Positions 10,216 through 20,758 of a DNA stretch of 64,000 bases are shown here, piece after piece. Position numbers and translations under genes: made by a program. Source of the DNA: Yponomeuta sedellus (lineage: Eukaryota > Arthropoda > Insecta > Lepidoptera > Yponomeutidae); contig OW203722.1 of NCBI GenBank assembly GCA_934045075.1, positions 3,255,001 through 3,319,000 on the forward strand. Direction: 5' to 3'. The notes under the pieces were generated by a model. That model saw nothing but the letters and a program-made list of their open reading frames with translations, was not told the DNA's origin and searched no databases. Position 1 is the stretch's first letter. Each line of letters opens with the position of its first letter.

Positions 10216-11497
10216 AAATATGTAATGATGTAAAGTTACAGCTGTGTGGCGTGAATGCCGTTTCTATACAAAAAAAAATATGTAAGTGGATTGTGATGTA
10301 GTGTAGCTTTCAGATGTAAAGTTACAGCTATGTGATAAGAATGCCTCTTCTATACAAAAAAACTTTCTTTATCCAAACTCGATGTATGTAACTGTATGCC
10401 ACGTTTGTTGGTAGAATGAAAAAGTTGGCCCCCGGCTACAAAGAGCTAAAGAAACTCTGCCTAGACTGAATTACAATACTGAAGCTATCTGCCGGAAAGT
10501 ATGAGCTCTCGAATTTGTTCGCGAAGTGGGTCAAGGTTAAGTGCCTCAACTTAACTATTATTCGCCGGCCTAAGGTTGACGAAGTTTGCGTCCTGTAGCA
10601 AAAAAATATGAACAAAAATGCATTAGTTTTTTTTTGCGCAAAAAGTTACTTTAATCGTATTAAAGCAAACAAAGTAGATTAAGAAAAAAAAAATGACCTT
10701 TAACACATAAGTGTATTCAAAATAGCTTTAGAAAAAAATATCTTTTCATATTACATCCACAGAGATTATACTAATATTATATAGGGTGTCATAAAAATAA
10801 TAGATGTACCTACTATAACCTTCACGAAAAGGGCAGCCCCCATTATCATCAATATGAATTAATTTTACTAACTGAATAGTTTTAAAATATCAAATCATAT
10901 TAGATTTTTCATTGTAAAGTTAAAACAGTAAAACTAGGATGCTTTACATTTTTAAAAGGAAACAGATTTTGCTTTTAAATATCTAATATAATGTTCATAA
11001 TATATATGTTAAAGTATTTTGATACACTCAGTGTAATTTGCTACGAATGACTAAAAAATGGGAGCTTGGTAATAAGTTTTTATGCCTATCGGCATTGGCA
11101 CGCAAGGTAATGTTTTTAGAGATGTTAGATAAAAAAAATATATACTCGTAGGTACAGTCAACAATACAACAACCTTTCTACGCATGCGCTCTACTTAACT
11201 AAGTACTTTGAGGGTGAATTTAGCACTAAAACGTTAAGGTTGATGTACTGTCCGCTGTACAGACGACAGTGCGTTCACTTTCACATTCGACAGCAAATCG
11301 ACGTTTACACACGCGCACTCCACTCAGTTACGTTATGTCGACTTTGCAACTAAAGTAAACAGGTTGACCTGCCACTGTACGTGTGCTTTACTTGGGTAAG
11401 TTGAAAGTAACCTTTGAAAGAAAGTTTTGACTGTAATGGTTGATATTTTTTAACATTCATGCCTTTTATTGTTAAAAAAATAATTAAATTTATTGTT
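10216..11497. other. Unassigned AT-rich sequence
   Basis: 10281-10330 repeats the text at 9885-9917 (GTGATGTAGTGTAGCTTTCA), so there is a local duplication around the MITE. 11150-11400 shows no recognised gene. Confidence 0.4.
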
Positions 11498-11743
11498 TTT
11501 CCGAGCGCTTCCGTGCTTCGCAAGGCACTTTAAGCAGTAGTGGGGTCGGGTGTCATGTAATGGCAGTCGCTAAGTCATGTCAGAAACCTTATGGGCGGCT
11601 TGATAACTTCTGACAGTTAGGCCCACCACTGTCTTACAATCCTCCACCAACCCGGACTTGGCCCCCGTGGTGGAGTATGGCATAACCTTCCTGTGACGCA
11701 GGAAGAGACACGTGCCCTAGCAAGGGGGACATACAAAGCATTG
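11498..11743 (+). mobile_element. Family A copy, internally shortened
   Basis: Runs from CCGAGCGCTTCCGTGCTTCG to the 3' end GGGGGACATACAAAGCATTGATA. Non-coding, 5'-truncated relative to the longest copies. Confidence 0.7.
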
Positions 11744-11765
11744 ATATAATAATTACATTATAAAA

Positions 11766-12337
11766 AAAACCGGCCAAGTGCGAGTCAGACTCGCGCACCG
11801 AGGGTTCCGTACAAACCTGCAAGGTTTACAAAGTTCGTTCATTACGACATGTTACAGCTTAAAGGTATTATAGACCTGAGTATTTGGTATGAATTTCAAT
11901 TTAATACCTCTACGCGTTTATGAGGAAATGGGTAGTAAGTTTTAAATTATTAAAAAAATATATATTATGTGATGTAACTAAAAATTTATGGTTTTCGTAA
12001 TTTTTCCTTTATCTATGCTATAAGACGTTGCTTCGTACCAAATTTCAAGATTCTGAGTTTACGGGAAGCACCCTGTAGGTTTTGATTCCCTTGCAAGTGT
12101 CGAAAATTTGCGGCATAAACGGCTGTATCTTTTGATTGCGTTGGCTTAGAAGTTTGAGTTTTTCACAGATTCAAGGGACAGTAGACCTGAGTAATTGATA
12201 TAAATTTCAGCTTCATACCTCCACGCGTTCCTGAGAAAAAGGGTCTTGACAGACGGACGGACAGACGGACAGACGGACAACAAAGTGATCCTATAAGGGT
12301 TCCGTTTTTTCCTTTTGAGGTACGGAACCCTAAAAAC
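11766..12337 (+). mobile_element. Family B repeat, full copy
   Basis: Starts CCGGCCAAGTGCGAGTCAGA and ends GAGGTACGGAACCCTAAAAA, with a short GACGGACA tandem block near 12250-12280. GGGTTCCGTAC near the start and GTACGGAACCC at the end form an inverted pair. Two more full copies (13888, 41427) are strongly similar. Non-coding; the class is uncertain (non-autonomous DNA element or SINE-like). Confidence 0.75.
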
Positions 12338-12974
12338 GGACTATAGTGTGCTCGTAGCGCACTTTAGCTTAAATCCTCTATTAGACATAGTACGCTCTAA
12401 CATTTCCTTATAATAAAAATAGAACAGTCCTAATGTAACTTAAGTGCTCTTTTACGACCTGTCTATTTGGCAATGTCACGTTCTAAAATACGTTCATTCT
12501 TTTATGTCTGTGAAAGTGTCTAAACACGCATAATTTATGTAGGTACCAACCATGAAAAAAAAGTTGGTTTTCAAGTTTTCGTTGGAATTTGAAAGTTTCT
12601 GAAGAAGACAATATGAAAATCAGGAAAATAAACCTTCGAAGGCAAAACAAAGCCTCTGCCAGAGCTGGCTAAAGGAAGAAAAGCTATTGGTGATTGCAAT
12701 GTACCATTTTTTCTGCAATTTCCCTTTTGTACCCTTCACAGCAATAATTTTTCCAGATGCTTCTAAAAAAATTTGTTCAAGATCGAGTGAACACTTTTGT
12801 AATCTGTGTTTGTGCAATCACAGATTTAAATGTCGCTTATAATAAGTTTGTAGTAGACATGGATGTCATTTGACATCCGTGGTAGTAGAGTTAAAGTAGG
12901 ACCAAATCAACTTTAAGTTATAGCAGGTTTGTAGCACAGTTATAATAGAGATTTTGTTTTATTAATGACGTTTT
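12338..12974. other. Unassigned sequence
   Basis: Contains a 65-residue minus-strand frame (12620-12817, with ASGKIIAVKGTKGKLQKKW) that I could not assign. There is no supporting exon structure. Otherwise nothing is recognised. Confidence 0.35.
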
Positions 12975-12982
12975 TGTTAAGA

Positions 12983-13342
12983 AGCGCTCGCGGCCTAGGC
13001 GAACCGAGTGATTGAAATCAATCACCCGGTTAAGCAACAACAGGCGCGGTCAAGTACAGGATGGGTGAGCGTCCCGTGACTACCGCTCGTGTCCGAGCGC
13101 TTCCGTGCTTTGCAAGGCACGCTAAGCCGTTGGTGCCGGCTGTCATATAATGGCAGTCGTTAAGCCATGTCAGATCATGCCTTATGGGCGGCTTGATAAC
13201 TTCTGACAGTAAGGCCCGCCACTGTCTTACAATTCTCCACCAACCCGGACTTGGCCCCCGTGGTGGAGTATGGCCTAACCTTCCTGCGATGCAGGAAGAG
13301 ACCCGTGCCCCAGCAGTGGGGACATTCAAGGGTTGATAACGC
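12983..13342 (+). mobile_element. Family A copy with 8-bp target duplication
   Basis: Near full-length. Flanked by TGTTAAGA at 12975-12982 and again at 13343-13350. Runs from AGCGCTCGCGGCCTAGG to GGGTTGATAACGC. One of three copies whose duplications (8, 10, 12 bp) support retroposition. Confidence 0.8.
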
Positions 13343-13635
13343 TGTTAAGACCTGTTATAAACATCTCATAATACCACTTTAACAGTGCTTTTAGTGAACT
13401 GGCTTTTTATTAATAAGACTCTACAAATATGAAAGCGAAATAAAACCTAAAACCTTTTTCTAATTTTAGTAAAATATTTGCGCCAGATCTCTGTCGAGTG
13501 GCAGAGTACGAAGAAGGCTGGCGGCATTGTTGGCCAAAGTAAGTACCAGCCCTAGGGTCTCCTGAAGCGTCGACCAGGCGCGATGATTAAGTTATGTTTT
13601 CTTTTCTTTTTGCTATACAAACGTACAATATCATA

Positions 13636-13815
13636 GTGTCGTCGTCGTCGTCAAGCTATACTAGTCCACTGCTGGACATAGCCCTCCCCTAAAGAGCGCC
13701 ACGTTGTGCTATCCTAGGGGGTAATGTTCATAATTCCCACGCTGGGCATGCGGGTTGGGGATCGCAGTTTGGTGCAATTGTACTGCAAGGAGCGCTGCTG
13801 CCCACCCCCCGGTTC
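13636..13815 (-). mobile_element. Family E retrotransposon 3' end
   Basis: Reverse complement with a GAC-repeat tail (CGTCGTCGTCGTC on the plus strand), then CTAGTCCACTGCTGGACATA and the GCATGCGGGTTGGGGATCGC block. Confidence 0.7.
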
Positions 13816-13887
13816 GTGTATCACAGTGTGTCCAATCACAATTACTTTGAATTTTTACCTTCAAGTCAAGCGCATGGAAAAAGAATA

Positions 13888-14427
13888 AAAAACCGGCCAA
13901 GTGCGAGTCAGACTCGCGCACCGAGGGTTCCGTCAAACCTGTATTATAGACCTGAGTATTTGGTATGAATTTCAATTTAATACCTCTACGCGTTTATGAA
14001 GAAATGGGTAGTAAGTTTAAAATTATTAAAAAAAAAAAAAATTATGTGATGTAACTAAAAATGTATGGTTTTCGTAATTTTTCCTTTATCTATGCTATAA
14101 GACGTTGCTTCGTACCAAATTTCAAGATTCTGAGTTCACGGGAAGCACCCTGTAGGTTTTGATTCCCTTGCAAGTGTCGAAAATTTGCGGCATAAACGGC
14201 TGTATCTTTTGATTGCGTTGGCTTAGAAGTTTGATTTTTTCACAGCTTCAAGGGACAGTAGACTTGAGTTATTGATATAAATTTTAGCTTCATACCTCCA
14301 CGCGTTCCTGAGAAAAAGGGTCTTGACAGACGGACGGACGGACGGACAGACGGACGGACAGACGGACAACAAAGTGATCCTATAAGGGTTCCGTTTTTTC
14401 CTTTTGAGGTACGGAACCCTAAAAACA
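13888..14427 (+). mobile_element. Family B repeat, full copy
   Basis: Closely matches 11766-12337, with a longer GACGGAC tandem block (14327-14366). The short minus-strand frame at 14240 is a reading of this repeat and not a gene. Confidence 0.75.
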
Positions 14428-14499
14428 AATTATTTTATCTCCGGAATGTAAATCTTTCGTATGAGATTTAGGACTTTATAGGACTTATACAATTTTTAT

Positions 14500-14960
14500 T
14501 TTTAATGCACTAACCCGTGCTAAGGAACAAACTTAAAAACCTATTTAGAGGCTAAAAATTTCACCCATGCCGGGATTCGAACCCGCAACCTCTGGCTATC
14601 CGTGCCAGCGATCCGTGGGCGACTCACGGCATCAGTGAAATTTCGAACCTTTTTACAATATTCTCTGTATTACGTACAGGCAGCGACATCTGACTTAAGC
14701 AAATTGCATTACTTACAGCCCCGACTACCTACTTTGCAGTTAGGTTTTAACATCGGAACGATATCACTGTACCCACATGATTATACTATTTTTATTTTTA
14801 ATGCACTAACCCGTGCTAAGGAACAAATTTAAAAACCTATTTAGAGGCTAAAAATTTCACCCATGCAGGCTCAATTGGTAGAGCGCTGGCACGGATAGCC
14901 AGAGGTTGCGGGTTCGAATCCTGGCATGGGTGAAATTTTTAGCCTCTAAATAGGTTTTGA
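14500..14960. repeat. T1 SINE dimer with fold-back
   Basis: 14500-14790 is a minus-strand T1 including its long body (GCATTACTTACAGCCCCG). A second minus-strand start follows at 14791 and switches at about 14866 to plus-strand T1 sequence (head 14870-14935, box B GGTTCGAATCC). The two halves are reverse complements from GCCTCTAAATAGG to CACCCATGC. Confidence 0.75.
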
Positions 14961-15338
14961 AATTTATAGGACTTCCTGAGATTAATAGTATTATGATTGA
15001 ACTCCACTTAGCCGTACTTTTACTTATACAAATATAAATAAAGTCCAATTCAGTATGTTTATGCAAAGATTGATATGATCTCGACTGTACCTATAAACAC
15101 GACTCACGGAAGTGTTATATAATACAACATCAATTACAAAGAGGATAAATTGCTACATATTAATTACAAATCAAAACTTATGCAACAGTATAGTTTTGAA
15201 ACAGACGAAATGAATGCCAAACATTGTATCGTTGCGATTTACTTCCTGCCCTGGCTGCATGACATATTTACGGTTCATGAGATACTGCCTGATTACAAAT
15301 AGACAGACGGACGGTGGAGTCTTAGTAGCCTATAAGGT
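14961..15338. other. Unassigned sequence
   Basis: No gene or repeat recognised; leads into the family A cluster. Confidence 0.4.
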
Positions 15339-16360
15339 CCCCACCAAGGGACACGGGTCTCTTCCTTGGGAAAGGTATAAACCATACTGCACCACGGGGG
15401 CCAAGTCCGGATTGGTGGAGGCTTTCAAGACTGATATCAACCCTTTGTATGTCCCCACTTCTGGGGCACGGGTCTTTTCCTGCATTGCAGGAAGATTAGG
15501 CCATACTCCACCACGGGGGCCAAGTCCGGGTTGGTGGAGGATTGTAAGACAGTGGCGGCCCTTACTGTCAGAAGTTATCAAGACGTCCATAAGGCCCCTG
15601 ACATGGCTTAAAGACTGCAATTACATTACCGCTGGCACCAACGGCTTAGCGTGCCTTGCGAAGCACGGAAGCGCTCGGAAAAAATGCCACGAGCGGTAGT
15701 CACGAGATGGTCACCCATCCAGTACCTGACCGTGCCTGTTGTTGCTTGTCGTTATCAACCCTTGTATGTTCCCACTGCTGGGGCACAGGTCTCTTCCTGC
15801 AACGCAGGAAGGTTAGGCCATACTCCACCACGGGGGCCAAGTCCGGGTTGGTGGAGGATTATAAGACAGTGGCGGGCCTTACTGTCAGAAGTTATCAAGC
15901 CGCCCATAAGGCCTCTGACATGGCTTAACGACTGCCATTATATGAAAGCCGGCACCAACGGCTTAGCGTGCCTTGCGAAGCACGGAAGCGCTCGGAAAAA
16001 TGCCACTAACGGTCGTCACGGGACGCTCACCCATCCCGTACCTGACCGCGCCTGTTGTTGCTTAACGAAAGTAATTGATTCCAATCACTCGGTTCCATTA
16101 GGCCACGAGCACTTGTAAAACTAGTGGCTGGTATTACCATCAGAAGTTTTCAAGCCGCTTAAAACTTGGCTTAACGACTGCCATTACTTTACAGCCGGCA
16201 CGAACAGCTTAAATTGCCTTGAGAAGCATCGAAGCGCTCGGGAAAATGCTTTATAGCGGTAGTCACGGGATGGTAGCACATCCAGCACCTGACCGCGCCA
16301 GTTGTTGCTTAACCCTAGTGATGGATTCCAATCACTCGGTTTCACTAGGCCACGAGAGCT
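15339..16360 (-). mobile_element. Tandem cluster of four family A copies
   Basis: Four copies in the same orientation, approximately 15339-15432 (partial), 15433-15755, 15756-16112 and 16113-16360 (partial). Each new copy begins at a TATCAACCC motif. The 150-160-residue plus-strand frames here arise because the repeats share phase, and none has coding features. Confidence 0.75.
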
Positions 16361-16529
16361 TCAAGTATATTTATATTTATTTTACAATAATATGTCATCA
16401 TCATTATCCACAGCCCACCGTTGCCCACTGCTGGGTCACTTGCCATCCACATCCACGGAATCGACGATTCGTTAGGTATTATGGGGAATGTCATACGTAA
16501 GAAGGTTGGTGTATATTGCATTCTTCTCC

Positions 16530-16790
16530 TTCTTCAGGCTATATTTGTCTACTGCTGGACATAGCCCTCCCCTAATGAGCGCCATAGCGCAAGGATGTGC
16601 CATCATTGGGGGGTAATGCCCATAATCCCCACGCAGGGTAAGCGGGTTGGGGTCGCAGTTTGGTGGTATTGTACTACAGGGGGCGCTGCTGCCCACCCCC
16701 GGTTCGTGTCCCTTAGTTGCCTTTTACGACACCCCCGGGAAGAATTTGGGTTGGTGCTATTCTCTAGGCCGACACCACACAGCAGGTATA
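16530..16790 (-). mobile_element. Family E retrotransposon 3' end
   Basis: Plus strand reads CTTCTTCAGGCTATATTTG, then CTGCTGGACATAGCCCTCCC and ends near GGCCGACACCACACAGC. Same boundaries as the copy at 130-417 but reversed. Confidence 0.7.
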
Positions 16791-16984
16791 TTGCATTCTG
16801 CGGCTTTAATTCCAGAATGGTCGATCAGCCCACCATGAGAACGGTTGTTACTTTCAAGGCCACATTCTAAGACGTATAATACCTACTATTCCTAATTTTA
16901 AGTTGATTTATGCGATCAGAGAGTATTAATTGCGAGTTGTCTATTAAAATTGTGTGAAACGCGGTGTTTCATATTAGGTATCGC

Positions 16985-17140
16985 GTCTTTCTAATTTCCT
17001 TCAGCAACTTTCCATCGTAAGGTTGTCTGGAAGAAATTGCTTTTAGCAATAAGGCCGCCAATTGTACTATGTATATTTGGAATTGTTTTATACTTGTTTT
17101 TCCAGTGTACAATAAAGAATATTCTTAAGTTATCTTATCG
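16985..17140 (+). mobile_element. Family H non-LTR 3' end
   Basis: Contains AAGGTTGTCTGGAAGAAATT, GCAATAAGGCCGCCAATTGT and the terminal TGTACAATAAAGAATATTCT with a (CTTAT)-like tail. 5'-truncated. Confidence 0.7.
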
Positions 17141-17274
17141 CGATCTAAAACCTGGCAAAGGATGATTGCCAAATGAGCAAATCACTCGTATTTGATTATT
17201 TACAAGTAAAAGTGGATGTGCTGTCTACTCTATATATGGATAACAGTGGAAGAGTACGGGCTGGTTGACTGACA

Positions 17275-17445
17275 ATCAATCGACCCATACTCGTCCACTG
17301 ATCTTCTTCGGCCTCCCTCAGATGCCTCACTTCTTTCTGTCCTTGGCCATTTTCGGCCAGCCGCGGCCACCAAACTGTCTCAGATCATCAAACCGTCTTA
17401 CGCGGCGTCTGCCCGTTTGTGGTCTTCACCTGAGACCTATTGTAA
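17275..17445 (-). pseudogene. Reverse-transcriptase C-terminal remnant
   Basis: On the minus strand the text around GGACAGAAAGAAGTGAGG and GGCCAAAATGGCC-like sequence reads, with frame breaks, as the FGGRGWPKMAKDR end of RTE-type polyproteins. No intact frame. Confidence 0.5.
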
Positions 17446-17512
17446 GCCGATAGTGTAATATAAATATATCTTCCACGTGTACATCTGTGTGCAAAAATGT
17501 AATATGTAGGTA

Positions 17513-17640
17513 CAAAGGTTGTCTGGAAGAGATCACTTTTAGTGATAAGGCCGCCGTCTGTACTCTAAGGTTAAGAAATATCCGTGTAATTTCCATTTTT
17601 ATGTTCAATAAAGTGTTCTCTGTCTATCTATCTACTGAAC
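17513..17640 (+). mobile_element. Family H non-LTR 3' end
   Basis: GGTTGTCTGGAAGAGATCAC to CAATAAAGTGTTCTC with a TATC-rich tail. Confidence 0.7.
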
Positions 17641-17734
17641 TTTTTCGTACAATAGTCGTGATGACAATATCAAATAATGAAAGATTTAACGATATTAGGG
17701 GAAAGTACTGTTATGTTGTGTGACTTTTATAAAT

Positions 17735-18165
17735 AATAAATACTGGAACGACTTCAACTGTTGCTTTATTTGCAGATAGGTATTTTTATTTTACAATAAA
17801 ATAGAAAAACTGGATAATAAACGGCCTAAGGGCAAGAAACTGGATAAGCAGGTACTCGTAAAACAGTCAGATCTAGTTGATGGGTAAAGTCGAAGTGTGT
17901 GACATAAATATTTGAAAATGATAGATAGATAAAGAAATATAAAGATTCTTAATATCCATCCCAAGGTTGTCTGGAAGAGATCGCTTTTAGCGATAAGACC
18001 GCCAATTGTATACGGCAATAGTTAGATATGTAAGCCTTTTTATGTATTTTGTTTTCTAGTGTGTACAATAAAGAGTTCTAATCTAATCTAATGTAATCTA
18101 AAGAATGGTGTAAAGAGGTTTGCACCGTGACAGTACCTATTAAAAGGATTTAAAACACTGATTAA
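17735..18165 (-). repeat. Family N repeat, interrupted
   Basis: Two parts (17735-17936 and 18100-18165) match the uninterrupted copy at 25855-26120, including TTTGAAAATGATAGATAG and GGTGTAAAGAGGTTTGCACC. A family H insertion separates them. Orientation and class are uncertain. Confidence 0.7.
17937..18099 (+). mobile_element. Family H insertion with 6-bp target duplication
   Basis: 163 bp inserted into family N. AAAGAA at 17931-17936 is repeated at 18100-18105. It ends in CTAATCTAATCTAATG-type tail units, as expected for target-primed insertion. Confidence 0.8.
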
Positions 18166-18169
18166 GTTT

Positions 18170-18538
18170 TATAAAAAAAAAGAGATCACCAATATTTTTA
18201 ATAAAATAAAACATTATAACTACTGCTGTCAGCCATTTTGACTGAAACGCCCATCACACCCCGTGAACTCACGCTTAGGTTAACATTGGTAAACTTCAGC
18301 CGTGCTTTGTTATGACTATTAGTGATTACGATGTTTGTTTACCTGGGCGTGACGTCAGATTCGACGCCATGACACTGCTAGCTGTTTTACCAATGGCACT
18401 AACCTTCGTTAAAGTTTAGTTTATTACTAAAATATAGTTTTTTTTTGTAATTAATAAATGTGGCCCCACGTTATGGAAGAAGATTTAAATATCATTCGTC
18501 ATGTCTATTATGTGACTCGATATCACGGCCACTTGTCA
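18170..18538. other. Unassigned sequence
   Basis: No gene seen. 18260-18420 has balanced base composition but no repeat partner in the window. Confidence 0.35.
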
Positions 18539-18846
18539 GAGTGCTTATTGCGAGTTTTTTAACTACTCGATCGCGTTAACGTAAACTCATATTTCTATGG
18601 CATCGAGGAAGCGCCACCTAGCGACAAGTATGGAAATTAAAATTGCTGAGTGCGAGTTGTACTGGTTTACGTTGAGAAGTGAACACGTTTACCAGCCAAA
18701 ACACGAATAACCGCGAGTGCGAGTTGTACTGTGACAGCGTTTTGCCAGTTCGAACGGTTAACTTACTCATACTCACTACTCAATGCTCGATTAACGCGGT
18801 AGTAAAGTTTTTCGATTGGATCTGTCAAACTCGCACTAAGCACTCT
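18539..18846 (+). mobile_element. Family C MITE, complete
   Basis: 308 bp with terminal inverted repeats GAGTGCTTATTGCGAG and CTCGCACTAAGCACTC. Non-coding, with little or no target duplication. Copies at 36569 and 51529 are nearly the same length. Confidence 0.8.
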
Positions 18847-18849
18847 GAT

Positions 18850-19482
18850 ATCCACTGAAATGCGGTATCCAATGTGTTTGATACATATTTCAAGTAAAGC
18901 ATTCCGCGAACACAGATGTATACGTGGAAAGTTACATGATCAAGGCGCTGGTTTGTAGAAGGAGAGGGTGGTGTGTGGGTACCTGCATTGGTTATGTTTG
19001 TACAGTCAGCCTACGGAACTGTTGGGGACTGTTCTGGGCCGAGTTGCATGAAACTACAAACGTAGTTTCTCATGAAAATTCGAGGTACATTGCCTTGCAA
19101 AGTCTACTTGTTGATCTGGGGTTTAATCAACTGTGCAATCTACATCGAATGGTCGTTGCCAACCATGAATTGTAGTTCTATGACACAGTTACAGGTGTTG
19201 AATTTTAATAGCCACAAACATAATTTAAATTATCAGTTACAATGCTTGTTGATGCAGGTGATACGTTGCTTGGCATTATTAATAATGCGCAGACGTAAAT
19301 GAGACTACAAATAAAAGAAGTTTATGATGTTGGTACACGTGTCACAAATTAGCTGAGAAATTATGTGAAGGTTATAATATAACCTTAAAACACTAAGCGG
19401 CGTACATGTTATTATAGATAGGTTATAGTATTATTATTTTGGGGATAATGCTGTGTATTTTTTTCATACAGTATGTATTCGA
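18850..19482. other. Family K scrap, then unassigned
   Basis: 18850-18955 matches the right half of the K element at 39505-39725 (CAGATGTATACGTGGAAAGT). The rest, including two overlapping frames of 83 and 76 residues, is unassigned. Confidence 0.4.
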
Positions 19483-19612
19483 TGCCCCTTTTTATGTCCC
19501 CACTGTTGGGGCATGGTTCCCTTCTTGCATCGCATGAAGGTTAGGCCGTACTCCACGACTAGGGCCAAGTCCGGGTTGGTGGAATATTATTATTATTATT
19601 ATTATTATTTAT
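19483..19612 (-). mobile_element. Family A fragment plus (ATT)n
   Basis: 3' part of family A, 5'-truncated at GGGTTGGTGG, followed by about nine ATT units. Confidence 0.65.
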
Positions 19613-20093
19613 TAGTTACTCCAACAGTATTTTCACATTTCATTTAAAAACTACTTATTCTAAGGTACAATTCCGTGTGAAACACCTTTACAGGAGTATA
19701 CAACTTTCAAAAAATTGTGTGTTCAGTAAAAGTTGAATTACATAGTAAATCGAAATTCTAATTAAATTAATTTACGAATTTTGAAAACCAATTTACGAAT
19801 TTCGATTTCAATAAATTAATATTTTAGTACAAATTACAATTTAGAATCATATTAATAACAATGATTCTAAATTGTACTAACAAATTACAATTTAGAATCA
19901 TTGTTGTACATTGCTGATTTTTATACCTAAATTTAATCAGGTTAGCAATACATTAAATTCTCAATAAATAATTCAGTTACATTTTAAATAAATATTGTTA
20001 GATAGCAAATTAATTGTTAGGTTAACTAAGGCATTTTAGATTAACTTTTCATCAAATATTCCCTAAATAAATAGAATGGCAGAATGAATATTG
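19613..20093. other. Unassigned AT-rich sequence with small inverted repeats
   Basis: ACAATTTAGAATCAT occurs at about 19836 and 19886, and its reverse complement at 19861. No gene recognised. Confidence 0.5.
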
Positions 20094-20280
20094 TAAGATA
20101 GTGGCTGTCTGAAGTTATCAATCCGCCTATAAGGCCTCTGACATGGCTACCTAAGCGGGACTACCGCTAGTGGCATTTTTGCAAGCGCTTCCGTGCTTAA
20201 CAAGGCACATTAAGCGGGTGCCGGCTGTCATGTAATGGCAGTCGTAAAGCCATGTCAGAGGCCTTATGGGCCGTCAATAT
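20094..20280. mobile_element. Two family A fragments, head to head
   Basis: A minus-strand piece (to about 20150) meets a plus-strand piece (20151-20276). Both contain the GGCCTCTGACATGGC region in opposite orientation, giving an imperfect fold-back. Confidence 0.65.
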
Positions 20281-20587
20281 TGAAGACAATTTGTTTATAG
20301 TGAGTAACTATTCGCAAAATTAAGAAACAAACTATTATAAAAGTCATAAATTATTGTATTACTCGATTTTAAAGTGCGATTTTCAATGCGCAAAACATGT
20401 TGCGTGTATGTAAAACCGATTATTTGTGTAATGAATATTTACTAGTACTACGTACTGCTACTTATGTCTGCATTTATAATTATTTATTATTAGCGATTGA
20501 TACGTAACAAATAATTCAATCTGATATGGTAATAATAAATTTTATTTACATACTACACATTCTTATTTGTATTTTTTTTTGTTGCAG

Positions 20588-20699
20588 GTAGTCTAACGTG
20601 AAAATGTACGGCTAAAAAGAACTACAGTGCAGTGCTACATACATAAACAATTCATCAACCTAAGAAGACAGTTATTCCTTGTGAGGATACCCTAAAAAA
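20588..20699 (+). promoter_or_regulatory. 5' UTR part of the transporter's second exon
   Basis: A splice acceptor (polypyrimidine run then TTGCAG, ending 20587) opens this segment, so at least one upstream non-coding exon exists that I could not place. A three-codon upstream reading frame (ATG at 20604, TAA at 20613-20615) precedes the main start and could lower its translation. The main ATG at 20700 sits in AAAAAAATGG, a good start context. Confidence 0.65.
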
Positions 20700-20758
20700 A
20701 TGGAGAAGAAACCATCAGCACCTCCTCTTCATATTACTATGGATACGTATAGCTCCAA
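20700..20758 (+). CDS. SLC36 gene, coding exon 1
   Basis: Residues 1-19 plus two bases of codon 20 (MEKKPSAPPLHITMDTYSS). A hydrophilic, probably cytosolic N-terminus. Donor GTAAGT at 20759. Chosen as start because it is the first ATG after the acceptor in frame with exon 2 and has good context. Confidence 0.85.

Noticed and set aside
15214..16118. Plus-strand frames of 155-161 residues
   Set aside because: They are readings of tandem family A repeats; the same peptide-like text appears wherever family A occurs in that phase.
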